Source: Streptomyces goshikiensis
GTDB taxonomy: Bacteria > Actinomycetota > Actinomycetes > Streptomycetales > Streptomycetaceae
Assembly: GCF_014650555.1 (NCBI RefSeq)
Contig: NZ_BMVE01000005.1
Coordinates: forward strand, 248,001-312,000
Length of the DNA stretch: 64,000 nucleotides
Direction: 5' to 3'
Shown here: positions 1 to 8,359 of the stretch, piece after piece
Numbering within the stretch: position 1 is the stretch's first letter
Layout: each line of letters opens with the position of its first letter
Notes under the pieces: generated by a model
Seen by the model: only the letters and a program-made list of their open reading frames with translations
Told to the model about the DNA's origin: nothing
Databases searched by the model: none
Program-made: the position numbers and the translations under genes

Positions 1-145
1 CCGGGAGCGCGAGCCGCCGGGCCCTGGAGACCTGCTCGGGCGCCGCGGCGGGCGCGGGCATCGCGGGCGCGGCCGGCGCGGGCACGGGCGGCACCGGCGC
101 GGGCGGCACCGGGGCGCCGTCGGGGGTGCGGGGGGAGGCGTCCAC
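1..145 (-). CDS. N-terminus of a protein cut by the window edge (probable small membrane protein)
   Basis: About 48 codons of an open frame that runs out of the window. The visible part is a Pro/Ala-rich leader (VDASPRTPDGAPVPP, then PAP and PVP runs) ending in basic RARRLALP, as often seen just before a first membrane segment. I chose GTG at 145 because GGAGAG lies 9 nt upstream of it at 160-155. An ATG at 166 in the same frame has no ribosome binding site and sits directly on the tail of a terminator hairpin. In Streptomyces the neighbour of HGxxPAAW genes is, from memory, a DUF2752 membrane protein. That domain would lie outside this window, so the family is inference. Confidence 0.55.
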   Translation of the reverse strand, partial: MDASPRTPDGAPVPPAPVPPVPAPAAPAMPAPAAAPEQVSRARRLALP

Positions 146-168
146 CAGCTGATTCTCTCCGGTCATGA

Positions 169-199
169 CAAAAGGCGCAGCCCGACGGGCCGCGCCTTT
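169..199 (-). terminator. Hairpin terminator after the HGxxPAAW gene
   Basis: Perfect 8-bp stem AAAGGCGC/GCGCCTTT, with a further CCCG/CGGG pairing inside. On the minus strand it is followed by a short T run (CCTTTTGTC). It lies between the stop at 211 and the next gene, and only about 24 nt before that gene's preferred GTG start. It could therefore terminate the trpE operon or attenuate entry into the next gene. Confidence 0.6.
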
Positions 200-210
200 C
201 GAATGCGGAC

Positions 211-462
211 TCAGACCTTCGCGGTGGCCTTGTTGGCGGCGATGACGACGGCGAGGTCGTCGTGGGCGGCCTTCGGCGCACCCATGCCCGCGGCCTTCAT
301 GGCGAGGCCCACGACACCGCCGAGTGCGACGACGACCAGGCCGGCCCAGAAGCCGACCGGGTTCGCGAGCACCATGAAGGCGCCGGAGACGCAGAAACCG
401 ATGAAGGCGATGATGACACCGGTCCAGGCGGCCGGGGTGTGTCCGTGGCTAGTGCCCGCCAT
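211..462 (-). CDS. HGxxPAAW family small membrane protein
   Basis: An 83-aa protein carrying the family's name motif HGHTPAAW at residues 6-13. Two hydrophobic segments follow (about 14-36 and 38-58) and the C-terminus is hydrophilic. The ATG at 462 has a good site (GAGGAG, 7 nt upstream). The family is restricted to actinobacteria and has no known function. It lies 109 nt downstream of the TIGR02234 gene and is the third gene after hisI-trpE, so it is probably cotranscribed with the tryptophan gene. Two membrane helices and no catalytic residues suggest a structural or accessory role, which is inference only. Confidence 0.85.
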   Translation of the reverse strand: MAGTSHGHTPAAWTGVIIAFIGFCVSGAFMVLANPVGFWAGLVVVALGGVVGLAMKAAGMGAPKAAHDDLAVVIAANKATAKV

Positions 463-571
463 GAGTTGCTCCTCGTTGATCTGTCTGATCTGTCGCACGT
501 GCTGTGTCGAACGCTCGGTGTCATTGTCCCGCACGGGGCGGGGTCGCCGTCCACGGGGGTCGCGGACGGTG

Positions 572-1261
572 TCAGGCACCGTCCGGGCGGCGGGTGGGGT
601 CCTCACCCCGGTCCAGAGCCTTCCACAAGTCCTCCGGCCGGTCCGGGTCCACCGCGACCGGTTTGCGCGTCCGGGGGCTGCCGTCACGCTCGTAGCGGCC
701 GCCCATCGCGGGCCAGGCACGGCCGAACCGCAGGGCCAGCAGCCCCGCGAGCAGGATCAGGACGGCGCCGGAAGCCGTGACGTACGGCCAGGCCGTATGG
801 CTCAGTCCCATCACCTGCGCGGCGGTGTCCGCGGTGGTGCGGGCGGCCTCGGCGTCCAGCGCCTCGCGGTCGTCGGCCCCGGCCACCGCGGCCAGGGCGG
901 CGCCCAGGCCGCTCAGCGCGAGCAGCCCGGAGACCAGCAGCCGGCCCTTGCCCCGGACGGCGAACACCGCGACGAGGGCGGCGAGGCCGACGATGGCCAG
1001 CGCCGCCGGGAGCCCGGTGACGGCGCGCCCGTCGGCCGCCAGCGGCAGCGAGCCGTCGCCGACGGCGGCGCTGCCCCGGGCCCAGACCCGGCCGGAGGCG
1101 AGCAGGACGACGGTGGCGCCCAGCGCGCCGCACAGCAGGGCGACGGCCACGCTGCGGCGGCCGGCGCGGCCGGCCGGGCTCTCGGTGGCCTCGGCCTCGG
1201 ACCCGGACACGGGGTCCGGCTCGGGCGCGGCATCGTTTCGGGGCGGGGGTACGGCACTCAC
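572..1261 (-). CDS. TIGR02234 family membrane protein (trp-operon associated)
   Basis: About 229 aa with an acidic, Pro-rich N-terminus and four predicted membrane segments. In order they begin near ...VALLCGALGATVVLLAS, LPAALAIVGLAALVAVFAV, LLVSGLLALSGLGAALAAVAG and YVTASGAVLILLAGLLAL. The tail is hydrophilic (RYERDGSPRTRKP onward). Two in-frame GTG codons compete. The one at 1261 gives MSAVPPPR, which looks like the usual start in relatives; the one at 1270 adds three residues, with AGGGG only about 4 nt away. The family is an actinobacterial membrane protein usually found next to trp genes. It lies 23 nt after trpE, which supports cotranscription. Its biochemical function is unknown. Confidence 0.8.
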   Translation of the reverse strand: MSAVPPPRNDAAPEPDPVSGSEAEATESPAGRAGRRSVAVALLCGALGATVVLLASGRVWARGSAAVGDGSLPLAADGRAVTGLPAALAIVGLAALVAVFAVRGKGRLLVSGLLALSGLGAALAAVAGADDREALDAEAARTTADTAAQVMGLSHTAWPYVTASGAVLILLAGLLALRFGRAWPAMGGRYERDGSPRTRKPVAVDPDRPEDLWKALDRGEDPTRRPDGA

Positions 1262-1284
1262 GTACCCCACTATCCCCTACGCCC

Positions 1285-2787
1285 TCAGGCGCCGTGGAGG
1301 CGGTTCGCCGCTCCGACGGCGCGGAGCACGGCGGCCGCCTTGTTGCGGCACTCCGCGTCCTCCAGCTCGGGCACCGAATCGGCGACGACCCCGGCGCCGG
1401 CCTGTACGTACGCCGTGCCGTCGCGCAGCAGCGCGGTGCGGATCGCGATGGCCGTGTCCGAGTCCCCGGCGAAGTCCAGGTACCCGACGCAGCCCCCGTA
1501 CAGGCCTCGGCGGGAGGGCTCCAGCTCCTCGATGATCTGCATGGCGCGCGGCTTGGGCGCGCCGGAGAGGGTGCCGGCCGGGAAGCAGGCGGTGAGGACG
1601 TCGAAGGCGGTCTTGCCCTCGGCGACCCGCCCGGTGACGGTGGAGACGATGTGCATGACGTGGGAGTAGCGCTCGATCGACATGAAGTCGACGACCTCCA
1701 CCGAGCCCGGCTCGCAGACCCGGCCGAGGTCGTTGCGGCCCAGGTCGACGAGCATCAGGTGCTCGGCGCGCTCCTTGGGGTCGGCCATCAGCTCCTCGGC
1801 GAGCTCGTGGTCCTGCTGCGGGGTGGCGCCGCGGTGCCGGGTACCGGCGATCGGGTGGACCATGGCCCGCCCGTCCTCGACCTTGACGAGCGCCTCGGGG
1901 CTGGAGCCGACCACGTCGAAGCCGTTCTCGAAGCGGAAGAGGTACATGTACGGGGACGGGTTGGTGGCCCGCAGCACCCGGTAGACGTCCAGGGCGGAGG
2001 CGTGGCAGGGGGTCTCGAACCGCTGTGAGGGCACCACCTGGAAGGCCTCGCCGGCGCGGATGCGCTCCTTCACGTCCTCCACTGCCGCCTGGTACTCCGC
2101 GCCGCCCCACAGCGCCGAGAACTCGGGGAGCTCGGAGGCGGGCAGCGGGGTGGGCGCGTAGGGCGCGGGCCGCGCGAGGTCGGCCTCCATGGCGTCGAGG
2201 CGGGCGACCGCGTCCGCGTACGCCTCGTCCACGCCGGTGTCGAGGTCGTTGTGGTTGATCGCGTTGGCGATGAGCTGGACGGTGCCGTCCCAGTGGTCCA
2301 GGACGGCCAGGTCGGAGGTGAGGAGCATGGTCAGCTCGGGCAGCTGGAGGTCGTCCTCGGTGTGCTCGCCGATGCGCTCCAGGCGGCGCACGATGTCGTA
2401 GCCGAGGTAGCCGACCATGCCGCCGGTGAAGGGGGGCAGTGCCCCGCCGAGGACCGCGGCGAGGTCGCGGGGGGTGTGCAGGGCCTCGACGGTGGCGCGC
2501 AGGGCGTCGAGCGGGTCGCCGTCGGTGGGTACGCCGACGGGCGCGGCCCCGATCCAGTGCGCCTGCCCGTCGCGGACGGTCAGGGTCGCGTCGGAGCGCA
2601 CGCCGACGAAGGAGTAGCGCGACCAGGAGCGGCCGTTCTCGGCGGATTCCAGCAGGAAGGTGCCGGGGCGTTCGGCGGCCAGCTTCCGGTAGAGCCCCAC
2701 GGGGGTGTCCCCGTCGGCCAGCAGTTTGCGGCTGACGGGGATGACGCGGCGGTCGACCGCGAGCTTGCGGAACGTCTCAAGATCCAT
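1285..2787 (-). CDS. trpE: Anthranilate synthase component I
   Basis: TrpE converts chorismate and glutamine-derived ammonia to anthranilate, the first step of tryptophan synthesis, and works with a glutamine amidotransferase subunit that is not in this window. The 500-aa length is normal. The N-terminal half is the regulatory and tryptophan-binding part, including the LLES segment at about residues 45-48. The C-terminal chorismate-binding domain shows IAGTRHRG, the catalytic HLMLVDLGRNDLG block and the FPAGTLSGAPK motif. It starts with ATG at 2787, 15 nt after the hisI stop, with AGGGAC about 8 nt upstream, so it is probably translated from the hisI transcript. There is no room for a leader-peptide attenuator directly before it. 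Very secure. Confidence 0.97.
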   Translation of the reverse strand: MDLETFRKLAVDRRVIPVSRKLLADGDTPVGLYRKLAAERPGTFLLESAENGRSWSRYSFVGVRSDATLTVRDGQAHWIGAAPVGVPTDGDPLDALRATVEALHTPRDLAAVLGGALPPFTGGMVGYLGYDIVRRLERIGEHTEDDLQLPELTMLLTSDLAVLDHWDGTVQLIANAINHNDLDTGVDEAYADAVARLDAMEADLARPAPYAPTPLPASELPEFSALWGGAEYQAAVEDVKERIRAGEAFQVVPSQRFETPCHASALDVYRVLRATNPSPYMYLFRFENGFDVVGSSPEALVKVEDGRAMVHPIAGTRHRGATPQQDHELAEELMADPKERAEHLMLVDLGRNDLGRVCEPGSVEVVDFMSIERYSHVMHIVSTVTGRVAEGKTAFDVLTACFPAGTLSGAPKPRAMQIIEELEPSRRGLYGGCVGYLDFAGDSDTAIAIRTALLRDGTAYVQAGAGVVADSVPELEDAECRNKAAAVLRAVGAANRLHGA

Positions 2788-2802
2788 GGTGCGGGTCCCT
2801 GG

Positions 2803-3159
2803 CTAGTCGGCGTCGCTGAGGAGGACATCGGCGTCGAAGCAGGTGCGGGTGCCGGTGTGGCAGGCGGCTCCGACCTGGTCGACCCTGACGAGCACGGTGT
2901 CGGCGTCGCAGTCGAGGGCGACGGACTTCACGTGCTGGAAGTGGCCGGAGGTGTCCCCCTTGACCCAGTACTCCTGGCGGCTGCGCGACCAGTACGTGCA
3001 GCGGCCGGTGGTCAGTGTGCGGTGCAGGGCCTCGTCGTCCATCCAGCCGAGCATCAGCACCTCACCGGTGTCGTACTGCTGGGCGATGGCCGGGACCAGA
3101 CCGTCCGCGGACCGCTTGAGGCGGGCGGCGATGGCGGGGTCGAGGGAGGACGTACTCAT
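2803..3159 (-). CDS. hisI: Phosphoribosyl-AMP cyclohydrolase
   Basis: A zinc enzyme that opens the purine ring of phosphoribosyl-AMP, the third step of histidine synthesis. The protein is about 118 aa, as expected for a stand-alone cyclohydrolase without the HisE pyrophosphatase domain. The family blocks are clear: VLMLGWMDDEAL, TYWSRSRQEYWVKGDTSGH, and the metal-binding CDCDADTVLV...GAACHTGTRTCF. I chose the ATG at 3159 (MSTSSLDP); an in-frame ATG at 3168 would add MSL. Neither has a strong ribosome binding site. It is separated from the main his operon by the plus-strand TIGR03085 gene and precedes trpE, forming a small mixed his/trp operon. Confidence 0.95.
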   Translation of the reverse strand: MSTSSLDPAIAARLKRSADGLVPAIAQQYDTGEVLMLGWMDDEALHRTLTTGRCTYWSRSRQEYWVKGDTSGHFQHVKSVALDCDADTVLVRVDQVGAACHTGTRTCFDADVLLSDAD

Positions 3160-3251
3160 GAGGGACATTGTGCCGCGCCGCGGGGCGGGACATGGATCTC
3201 CGTCCGCCTGATGGGCGCCGTCCCGGCGGTCCCGGCCGTAGGCTGGCCCGC

Positions 3252-3884
3252 ATGTCTACCCATGCGAAGCGCGAACGCCTCCTGCTGGCGGACCTGTTGG
3301 AGGCGGTGGGGCCGCAGGCGCCGACGCTGTGCGACGGCTGGCGGGCGCGGGAACTGGCGGCGCACGTGGTCGTCCGGGAGCGTCGCCCGGACGCGGCGGG
3401 CGGTCTGCTGCTGAACGTGCTGAAGGCGCGCCTGGACAAGGCGATGGAGGAGTACACGGCCAAGCCGTACGAGGAGCTGGTCCGGCTGATCAGGACCGGC
3501 CCGCCGAAGATGTCGCCGTACGCGCTGAAGCAGATCGACGAGGCGGCGAACGCGGTGGAGTTCTACGTCCACGCCGAGGACGTCCGGCGCGCCCAGCCGG
3601 ACTGGTCGCCTCGGGAGCTGGACCCGGTGTTCTCGGACGCGCTGTGGTCCCGCCTGGAGAAGCTGGCCCGCCTGACGGGCCGCCGCTCCCCGGTCGGCCT
3701 GGTGCTGCGCCGCCCGAACGGCCAGACCTCGGTGGCGCACAAGGGCACCCCGGTGGTGACGGTCACGGGCGATCCGGGTGAGCTGACCCTGTTCTGCTTC
3801 GGCCGCCAGGACGCGGCGGCGGTCGAACTGGACGGCCCGCCGGAGGCGATCGCGAAGCTGACGGTGGCCGAACTCGGCATCTGA
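3252..3884 (+). CDS. TIGR03085 family metal-binding protein (DinB/mycothiol-dependent fold)
   Basis: A 210-aa protein of the actinobacterial TIGR03085 group, related to maleylpyruvate isomerase/DinB helical-bundle proteins. Near the N-terminus is LCDGWRARELAAHVVVRERRPD, where the His in AAHVV is the expected first metal ligand. A second likely metal site is EAANAVEFYVHAEDVRRAQ at about residues 98-116. Related enzymes use mycothiol as cofactor, but the substrate here is unknown. The start at 3252 (MSTHAKRER) is chosen over a longer in-frame extension because conserved sequence begins there. It is divergent from hisI and convergent with hisF, so it is monocistronic. Confidence 0.85.
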   Translation: MSTHAKRERLLLADLLEAVGPQAPTLCDGWRARELAAHVVVRERRPDAAGGLLLNVLKARLDKAMEEYTAKPYEELVRLIRTGPPKMSPYALKQIDEAANAVEFYVHAEDVRRAQPDWSPRELDPVFSDALWSRLEKLARLTGRRSPVGLVLRRPNGQTSVAHKGTPVVTVTGDPGELTLFCFGRQDAAAVELDGPPEAIAKLTVAELGI

Positions 3885-3931
3885 CCCGGTCCCCGGCCCG
3901 GCGACCCGCGGCGCGGGCCGTCCCGGCCGCG

Positions 3932-3953
3932 CCCCGCCCCGGCCGGGGCGGGG
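3932..3953. terminator. Bidirectional terminator between the TIGR03085 gene and hisF
   Basis: A perfect 22-bp palindrome made only of C and G (CCCCGCCCCGG and its complement), lying in the 101-bp gap between two convergent stops. There is no T run on either side, which is common for actinobacterial terminators. Function is inferred from position and structure. Confidence 0.5.
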
Positions 3954-3985
3954 AAGCAGGCCCCGGCCCGGCCGGTGGTGCGGGG

Positions 3986-4737
<752 letters not shown>

Positions 4738-4741
<4 letters not shown>

Positions 4742-5118
4742 GCGGACGCCTCCCCGTACGCCTCGACCTCGACCTCGACGACCATGCCGGGGTCGACGAA
4801 GCCGGAGACGATGAGCATCGTCGCGGCGGGGCGGACGGAGTCGAAGAGCTCCTTGTGGGCGCGGCCCACCTCGTCCACGTCGCGGGCGTGGGTGAGGTAC
4901 ATGCGGGTGCGCACCACGTCCTCGGGGCCGAGGCCCGCCTGGGCGAGGGCCTTGAAGGCGACGTCGAAGGCCGCGACGGTCTGGTCGTACGGGCCGCCCG
5001 CGTCGGCCGCGGTGCAGCCGGAGACGAGGACGAGCCCGTTCGGGAGCCGCACGGCGCGGGAGTATCCGATGACGTCCTCGTAGGCGCCGCCGGAGGAGAT
5101 ACGACGTACCGAACTCAT
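4738..5118 (-). CDS. RidA family enamine/imine deaminase-like protein
   Basis: A 126-aa protein with the YjgF/YER057c/UK114 fold. Supporting blocks are LPNGLVLVSGCTAADAGG, the internal ...DVVRTRMYLTHARDV and the C-terminal PAATMLIVSGFVDPGMVVEVEVEA. RidA enzymes hydrolyse reactive enamines or imines made by PLP enzymes; the critical Arg in RTRMYLT is present. It overlaps both neighbours by 4 nt (priA upstream, hisF downstream) and so is translationally coupled into the his operon. A detoxifying role for a histidine-pathway intermediate is plausible but is inference. Confidence 0.88.
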
Positions 5119-5846
5119 GCGGAGACCACCTTCAGGGCTTCTTCCAGGGTGAAGGCCTTGGCGTACAGGGCCTTGCCGACGATCGCGCCCTCGACGCCCT
5201 GCGGAACCAGCGCGGCCAGCGCCCGCAGGTCCTCCAGCGAGGAGATGCCGCCGGAGGCGACGACGGGCCGGTCGGTGGCGGCGCAGACGTTCTTCAGCAG
5301 CTCCAGGTTGGGGCCGGTCAGCGTGCCGTCCTTGCCGATGTCGGTGACGACGTAGCGGGCGCAGCCCTCGGAGTCCAGGCGGGCCAGGGTCTCGTACAGG
5401 TCCCCGCCCTCACTGGTCCAGCCGCGGCCCTTGAGGGTGGTGCCGCGTACGTCGAGACCGACGGCGATCCGGTCGCCGTGCTCGGCGATGGCCTTGGCGG
5501 CCCATTCGGGGGTCTCCAGCGCGGCGGTGCCGAGGTTGACCCGGGTGCAGCCGGTCGCGAGGGCCGCGGCGAGCGAGGCGTCGTCGCGGATGCCGCCGGA
5601 CAGCTCGACCTTGATGTCCATGGCGCCGGTGATCTCGGCGACCAGGGCCCGGTTGTCACCGGTGCCGAAGGCGGCGTCGAGGTCGACCAGGTGCAGCCAC
5701 TCGGCGCCGGAGGCCTGCCAGGCGAGGGCGGCCTCCAGCGGGGAGCCGTAGGAGGTCTCGCTCCCGGACACGCCGTGCACGAGGCGGACGGCCTGCCCGT
5801 CGCGGACGTCGACCGCGGGGAGGAGTTCCAGCTTGTTGACGGGCAT
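5115..5846 (-). CDS. priA: Bifunctional phosphoribosyl isomerase A (HisA/TrpF)
   Basis: PriA is the actinobacterial barrel isomerase that serves both histidine (ProFAR isomerase) and tryptophan (phosphoribosylanthranilate isomerase) synthesis. The protein is 243 aa. Asp13 in LLPAVDVRDG is the likely general base, Asp132 sits in GLDVRG, and Asp173 in TDIGKDGTLTGPN is probably the other catalytic acid. The C-terminal phosphate loop is VVASGGISS. The dual function is assigned because streptomycetes typically carry PriA and no separate trpF, and it fits the presence of trpE nearby. The ATG at 5846 overlaps the hisH stop by one base (TGATG). A 4-nt overlap follows with ridA. Confidence 0.93.
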   Translation of the reverse strand: MPVNKLELLPAVDVRDGQAVRLVHGVSGSETSYGSPLEAALAWQASGAEWLHLVDLDAAFGTGDNRALVAEITGAMDIKVELSGGIRDDASLAAALATGCTRVNLGTAALETPEWAAKAIAEHGDRIAVGLDVRGTTLKGRGWTSEGGDLYETLARLDSEGCARYVVTDIGKDGTLTGPNLELLKNVCAATDRPVVASGGISSLEDLRALAALVPQGVEGAIVGKALYAKAFTLEEALKVVSA

Positions 5847-6496
5847 CAGAGGGTCTCGATCCAGTTGGTGAGGAGCTGGGCGCCGGCGTCGCCGGACTTC
5901 TCGGGGTGGAACTGGGTGGCCCACAGGGCCCGGTTCTCCACCGCCGCGACGAAGGGTTCGCCGTGCGTGGCCCAGGTGACCTTGGGGGCGCGGATCGCCG
6001 GGTTGGTGACCTCCAGTTCCCAGCTGCGGACCGCGTACGAGTGCACGAAGTAGAAGCGGGAGTCGGCGTCCAGGCCCTTGAAGGCCTGGCTGTCGGCCGG
6101 GGCGTCCACGGTGTTCCAGCCCATGTGGGGGACGACCGGGGCGCGCAGCGGCTCGACCGTGCCGGGCCACTCGTCGAGGCCCTCGGTCTCGACGCCGTGC
6201 TCGATGCCGCGCTCGAAGAGGATCTGCATGCCCACGCAGATGCCCATGACGGGGCGGCCGCCGGAGAGCCGGCGGCCGATGATCCAGTCGCCGCGGACCT
6301 CCTTGAGGCCCCGCATGCAGGCGTCGAAGGCGCCGACGCCGGGGACGAGGAGGCCGTCCGCGTCCATGGCCTTGTCGTAGTCGCGGGTGATCTCGACGTC
6401 CGCGCCGACGCGCGCGAGGGCGCGCTCGGCGGAGCGGACGTTTCCGAAGCCGTAGTCGAAGACGACGACCGTCTTGGTGGGGCGGGCTGAGCTCAT
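5846..6496 (-). CDS. hisH: Imidazole glycerol phosphate synthase, glutamine amidotransferase subunit
   Basis: HisH releases ammonia from glutamine and passes it to HisF. The 216-aa protein shows VFDYGFGNVRS at the N-terminus, the oxyanion PGVGAF, the nucleophile in GICVGMQILFE, and the His/Glu pair in WATQFHPEKSG, so the catalytic triad is complete. I chose ATG at 6496 (MSSARPTKTVV), with AAGGA about 8 nt upstream. A longer frame starting 14 codons earlier lies inside the small membrane gene and is not supported. The start overlaps that gene's stop by 4 nt (ATGA). Confidence 0.95.
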   Translation of the reverse strand: MSSARPTKTVVVFDYGFGNVRSAERALARVGADVEITRDYDKAMDADGLLVPGVGAFDACMRGLKEVRGDWIIGRRLSGGRPVMGICVGMQILFERGIEHGVETEGLDEWPGTVEPLRAPVVPHMGWNTVDAPADSQAFKGLDADSRFYFVHSYAVRSWELEVTNPAIRAPKVTWATHGEPFVAAVENRALWATQFHPEKSGDAGAQLLTNWIETL

Positions 6497-6660
6497 TCCC
6501 AGATTCCTTGGATTCGCAGGACTCCGGCGGCGAGACACATCGCGGAGCCGATGGCGAGCAGGATGACGACCGATTTCGGCATCTGCTGCTTCTGGAAGGA
6601 GTAGACGCCGCCGGCCAGGAACAGGCCGACGACGATCAGGATGGTGTTGAGGCCGTTCAC
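6493..6660 (-). CDS. 55-aa two-helix membrane protein inside the his operon
   Basis: This gene is too short for most gene finders. It starts at GTG 6660, two bases after the hisB stop (TAG-TC-GTG), with GAAGGG in the end of hisB as its ribosome binding site. It ends in a 4-nt ATGA overlap with hisH. The protein (VNGLNTILIVVGLFLAGGVY... to ...LAAGVLRIQGIWE) has two hydrophobic segments, about residues 5-20 and 31-49, joined by a basic loop FQKQQMPKS. Tight coupling on both sides and a sensible hydropathy pattern argue that it is real. The function is unknown; it could anchor or regulate, but nothing in the sequence says so. Confidence 0.8.
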   Translation of the reverse strand: MNGLNTILIVVGLFLAGGVYSFQKQQMPKSVVILLAIGSAMCLAAGVLRIQGIWE

Positions 6661-6662
6661 GA

Positions 6663-7256
6663 CTAGAGGGCGCCCTTCGTGGAGGGCAGGATCCCGGCCG
6701 CGCGCGGGTCGAACTCGGCGGCGTAGCGCAGGGCCCGGGCGAGGGCCTTGAACTGGCACTCCACGATGTGGTGGGCGTTGCGGCCGTACGGGACGTGGAT
6801 GTGCAGGGCGATCTGGGCCTGCGCCACGAAGGACTCGAAGATGTGCCGCGTCATCGTCGTGTCGTACGAGCCGATCATCGGCGCCATGTTCTCGGGCTCG
6901 GTGTGCACGAGGTACGGGCGGCCGGAGAGGTCGACGGTCACCTGGGCGAGGGACTCGTCCAGCGGGACGGTGCAGTTGCCGAAGCGGTAGATGCCCACCT
7001 TGTCGCCGAGGGCCTGCCGGAAGGCGGCGCCGAGCGCGAGGGCGGTGTCCTCGATGGTGTGGTGGGTGTCGATGTGCAGGTCGCCGTCGGTCTTGACCGT
7101 GAGGTCGAAGAGGCCGTGGCGGCCGAGCTGGTCGAGCATGTGGTCGTAGAAGCCGACGCCCGTCGAGACGTCGACCTTGCCGGTGCCGTCGAGGTTTATC
7201 TCGACGACGACGGAGGTCTCCTTCGTGGTGCGCTCGACCCGTCCGATGCGGCTCAT
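6663..7256 (-). CDS. hisB: Imidazoleglycerol-phosphate dehydratase
   Basis: A metal-dependent enzyme that removes water from imidazole glycerol phosphate. The 197-aa length is that of the monofunctional form with no phosphatase domain. The Mn-binding repeats are clear: GFYDHMLDQLGRHG and DTHHTIEDTALALG in the first half, HIFESF and NAHHIVECQFKALARAL in the second. It overlaps hisC by 4 nt and is followed by the small membrane gene. The histidinol-phosphate phosphatase needed to complete the pathway is not in this window. Confidence 0.97.
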   Translation of the reverse strand: MSRIGRVERTTKETSVVVEINLDGTGKVDVSTGVGFYDHMLDQLGRHGLFDLTVKTDGDLHIDTHHTIEDTALALGAAFRQALGDKVGIYRFGNCTVPLDESLAQVTVDLSGRPYLVHTEPENMAPMIGSYDTTMTRHIFESFVAQAQIALHIHVPYGRNAHHIVECQFKALARALRYAAEFDPRAAGILPSTKGAL

Positions 7257-8359
7257 GCCTGCTGCTCCTTCTTCAGTGCGCGAACCGCTTCAAGGAACGC
7301 GTCGTTCTCTGCCGGGGTGCCCGCGGTGACCCGCAGCCAGCCGGGTACGCCGTTGTCACGGACCAGGACGCCCTGGTCGAGGATCTTCTGCCAGGCGGTG
7401 TGCGCGTCCTCGAACTTCCCGAACTGGATGAAGTTCGCGTCGGACTCGGTGACCTCGTAGCCGATGGCCCGCAACTCGGCGACGAGGCGGTCCCGCTCGG
7501 CCTTGAGCTGCTCCACGTAGCCGAGCAGGGTGTCGGTGTGCTCCAGGGCGGCCAGCGCGGTCGCCTGGGTGACGGCCGACAGGTGGTACGGCAGGCGCAC
7601 CAGCTGGACGGCGTCGACCACGGCGGGGTGCGCGGCCAGGTAGCCCAGGCGCAGTCCGGCGGCGCCGAAGGCCTTGGACATGGTCCGGGAGACCACCAGG
7701 TTCGGGCGGCCCTCGATCAGCGGAAGGAGGGAGTCCCGGTGGCTGAATTCGACGTACGCCTCGTCGATGATGACCAGGGAGGGTTTGGCCGCCTGCGCGG
7801 CCTCGTAGAGGGCGAGGACCGTCTCCGCCTCGACCGCGGTGCCCGTGGGGTTGTTGGGCGAGGTGATGAAGACGATGTCGGGCGCGTGCGCGGCGATCGC
7901 CTGCTCCGCCGCCTCCACGTCCACGCGGAAGTCCTCCCGGCGCGGGCCGGAGATCCAGCCCGTGCCGGTGCCGCGCGAGATCAGCGCGTGCATGGAGTAC
8001 GAGGGCTCGAAGCCGATCGCGGTGCGGCCGGGCCCGCCGAAGGTCTGGAGCAGCTGCTGGATGATCTCGTTGGAGCCGTTGGCGGCCCAGACGTTCTCCG
8101 TCGCCACCGGGTGCTTGCCGGTCCGGGTGAGGTAGGCGGCCAGCTCGGTCCGCAGCTCGACCGCGTCCCGGTCGGGGTAGCGGTTGAGGGTGCGGGCCGC
8201 GTCGGCGACGCGCTCGGCGATGCGGCGCACCAGCTCCTCGGGGAGCTCGTACGGGTTCTCGTTGGTGTTCAGCTGGACGGGCACGTCGAGCTGCGGGGCG
8301 CCATACGGGGTCTTGCCCCGGAGTTCCTCGCGGATGGGGAGGTCGTCGATGCCGGTCAT
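7253..8359 (-). CDS. hisC: Histidinol-phosphate aminotransferase
   Basis: A PLP-dependent aminotransferase of fold type I, 368 aa, which makes histidinol phosphate. Visible are the N-terminal LNTNENPYELP, the cofactor-contacting SPNNPTGT at about 167-174, IIDEAYVEF, and the Schiff-base lysine K229 in SRTMSKAFGAAGLRLGY. The start is ATG at 8359, giving a 4-nt ATGA overlap with hisD. Upstream in-frame sequence lies inside hisD and is not used. Confidence 0.96.
   Translation of the reverse strand: MTGIDDLPIREELRGKTPYGAPQLDVPVQLNTNENPYELPEELVRRIAERVADAARTLNRYPDRDAVELRTELAAYLTRTGKHPVATENVWAANGSNEIIQQLLQTFGGPGRTAIGFEPSYSMHALISRGTGTGWISGPRREDFRVDVEAAEQAIAAHAPDIVFITSPNNPTGTAVEAETVLALYEAAQAAKPSLVIIDEAYVEFSHRDSLLPLIEGRPNLVVSRTMSKAFGAAGLRLGYLAAHPAVVDAVQLVRLPYHLSAVTQATALAALEHTDTLLGYVEQLKAERDRLVAELRAIGYEVTESDANFIQFGKFEDAHTAWQKILDQGVLVRDNGVPGWLRVTAGTPAENDAFLEAVRALKKEQQA

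Noticed and set aside
2788..2802. A trp leader peptide/attenuator before trpE
   Set aside because: Only 15 nt separate hisI and trpE, too little for a leader peptide and hairpins.
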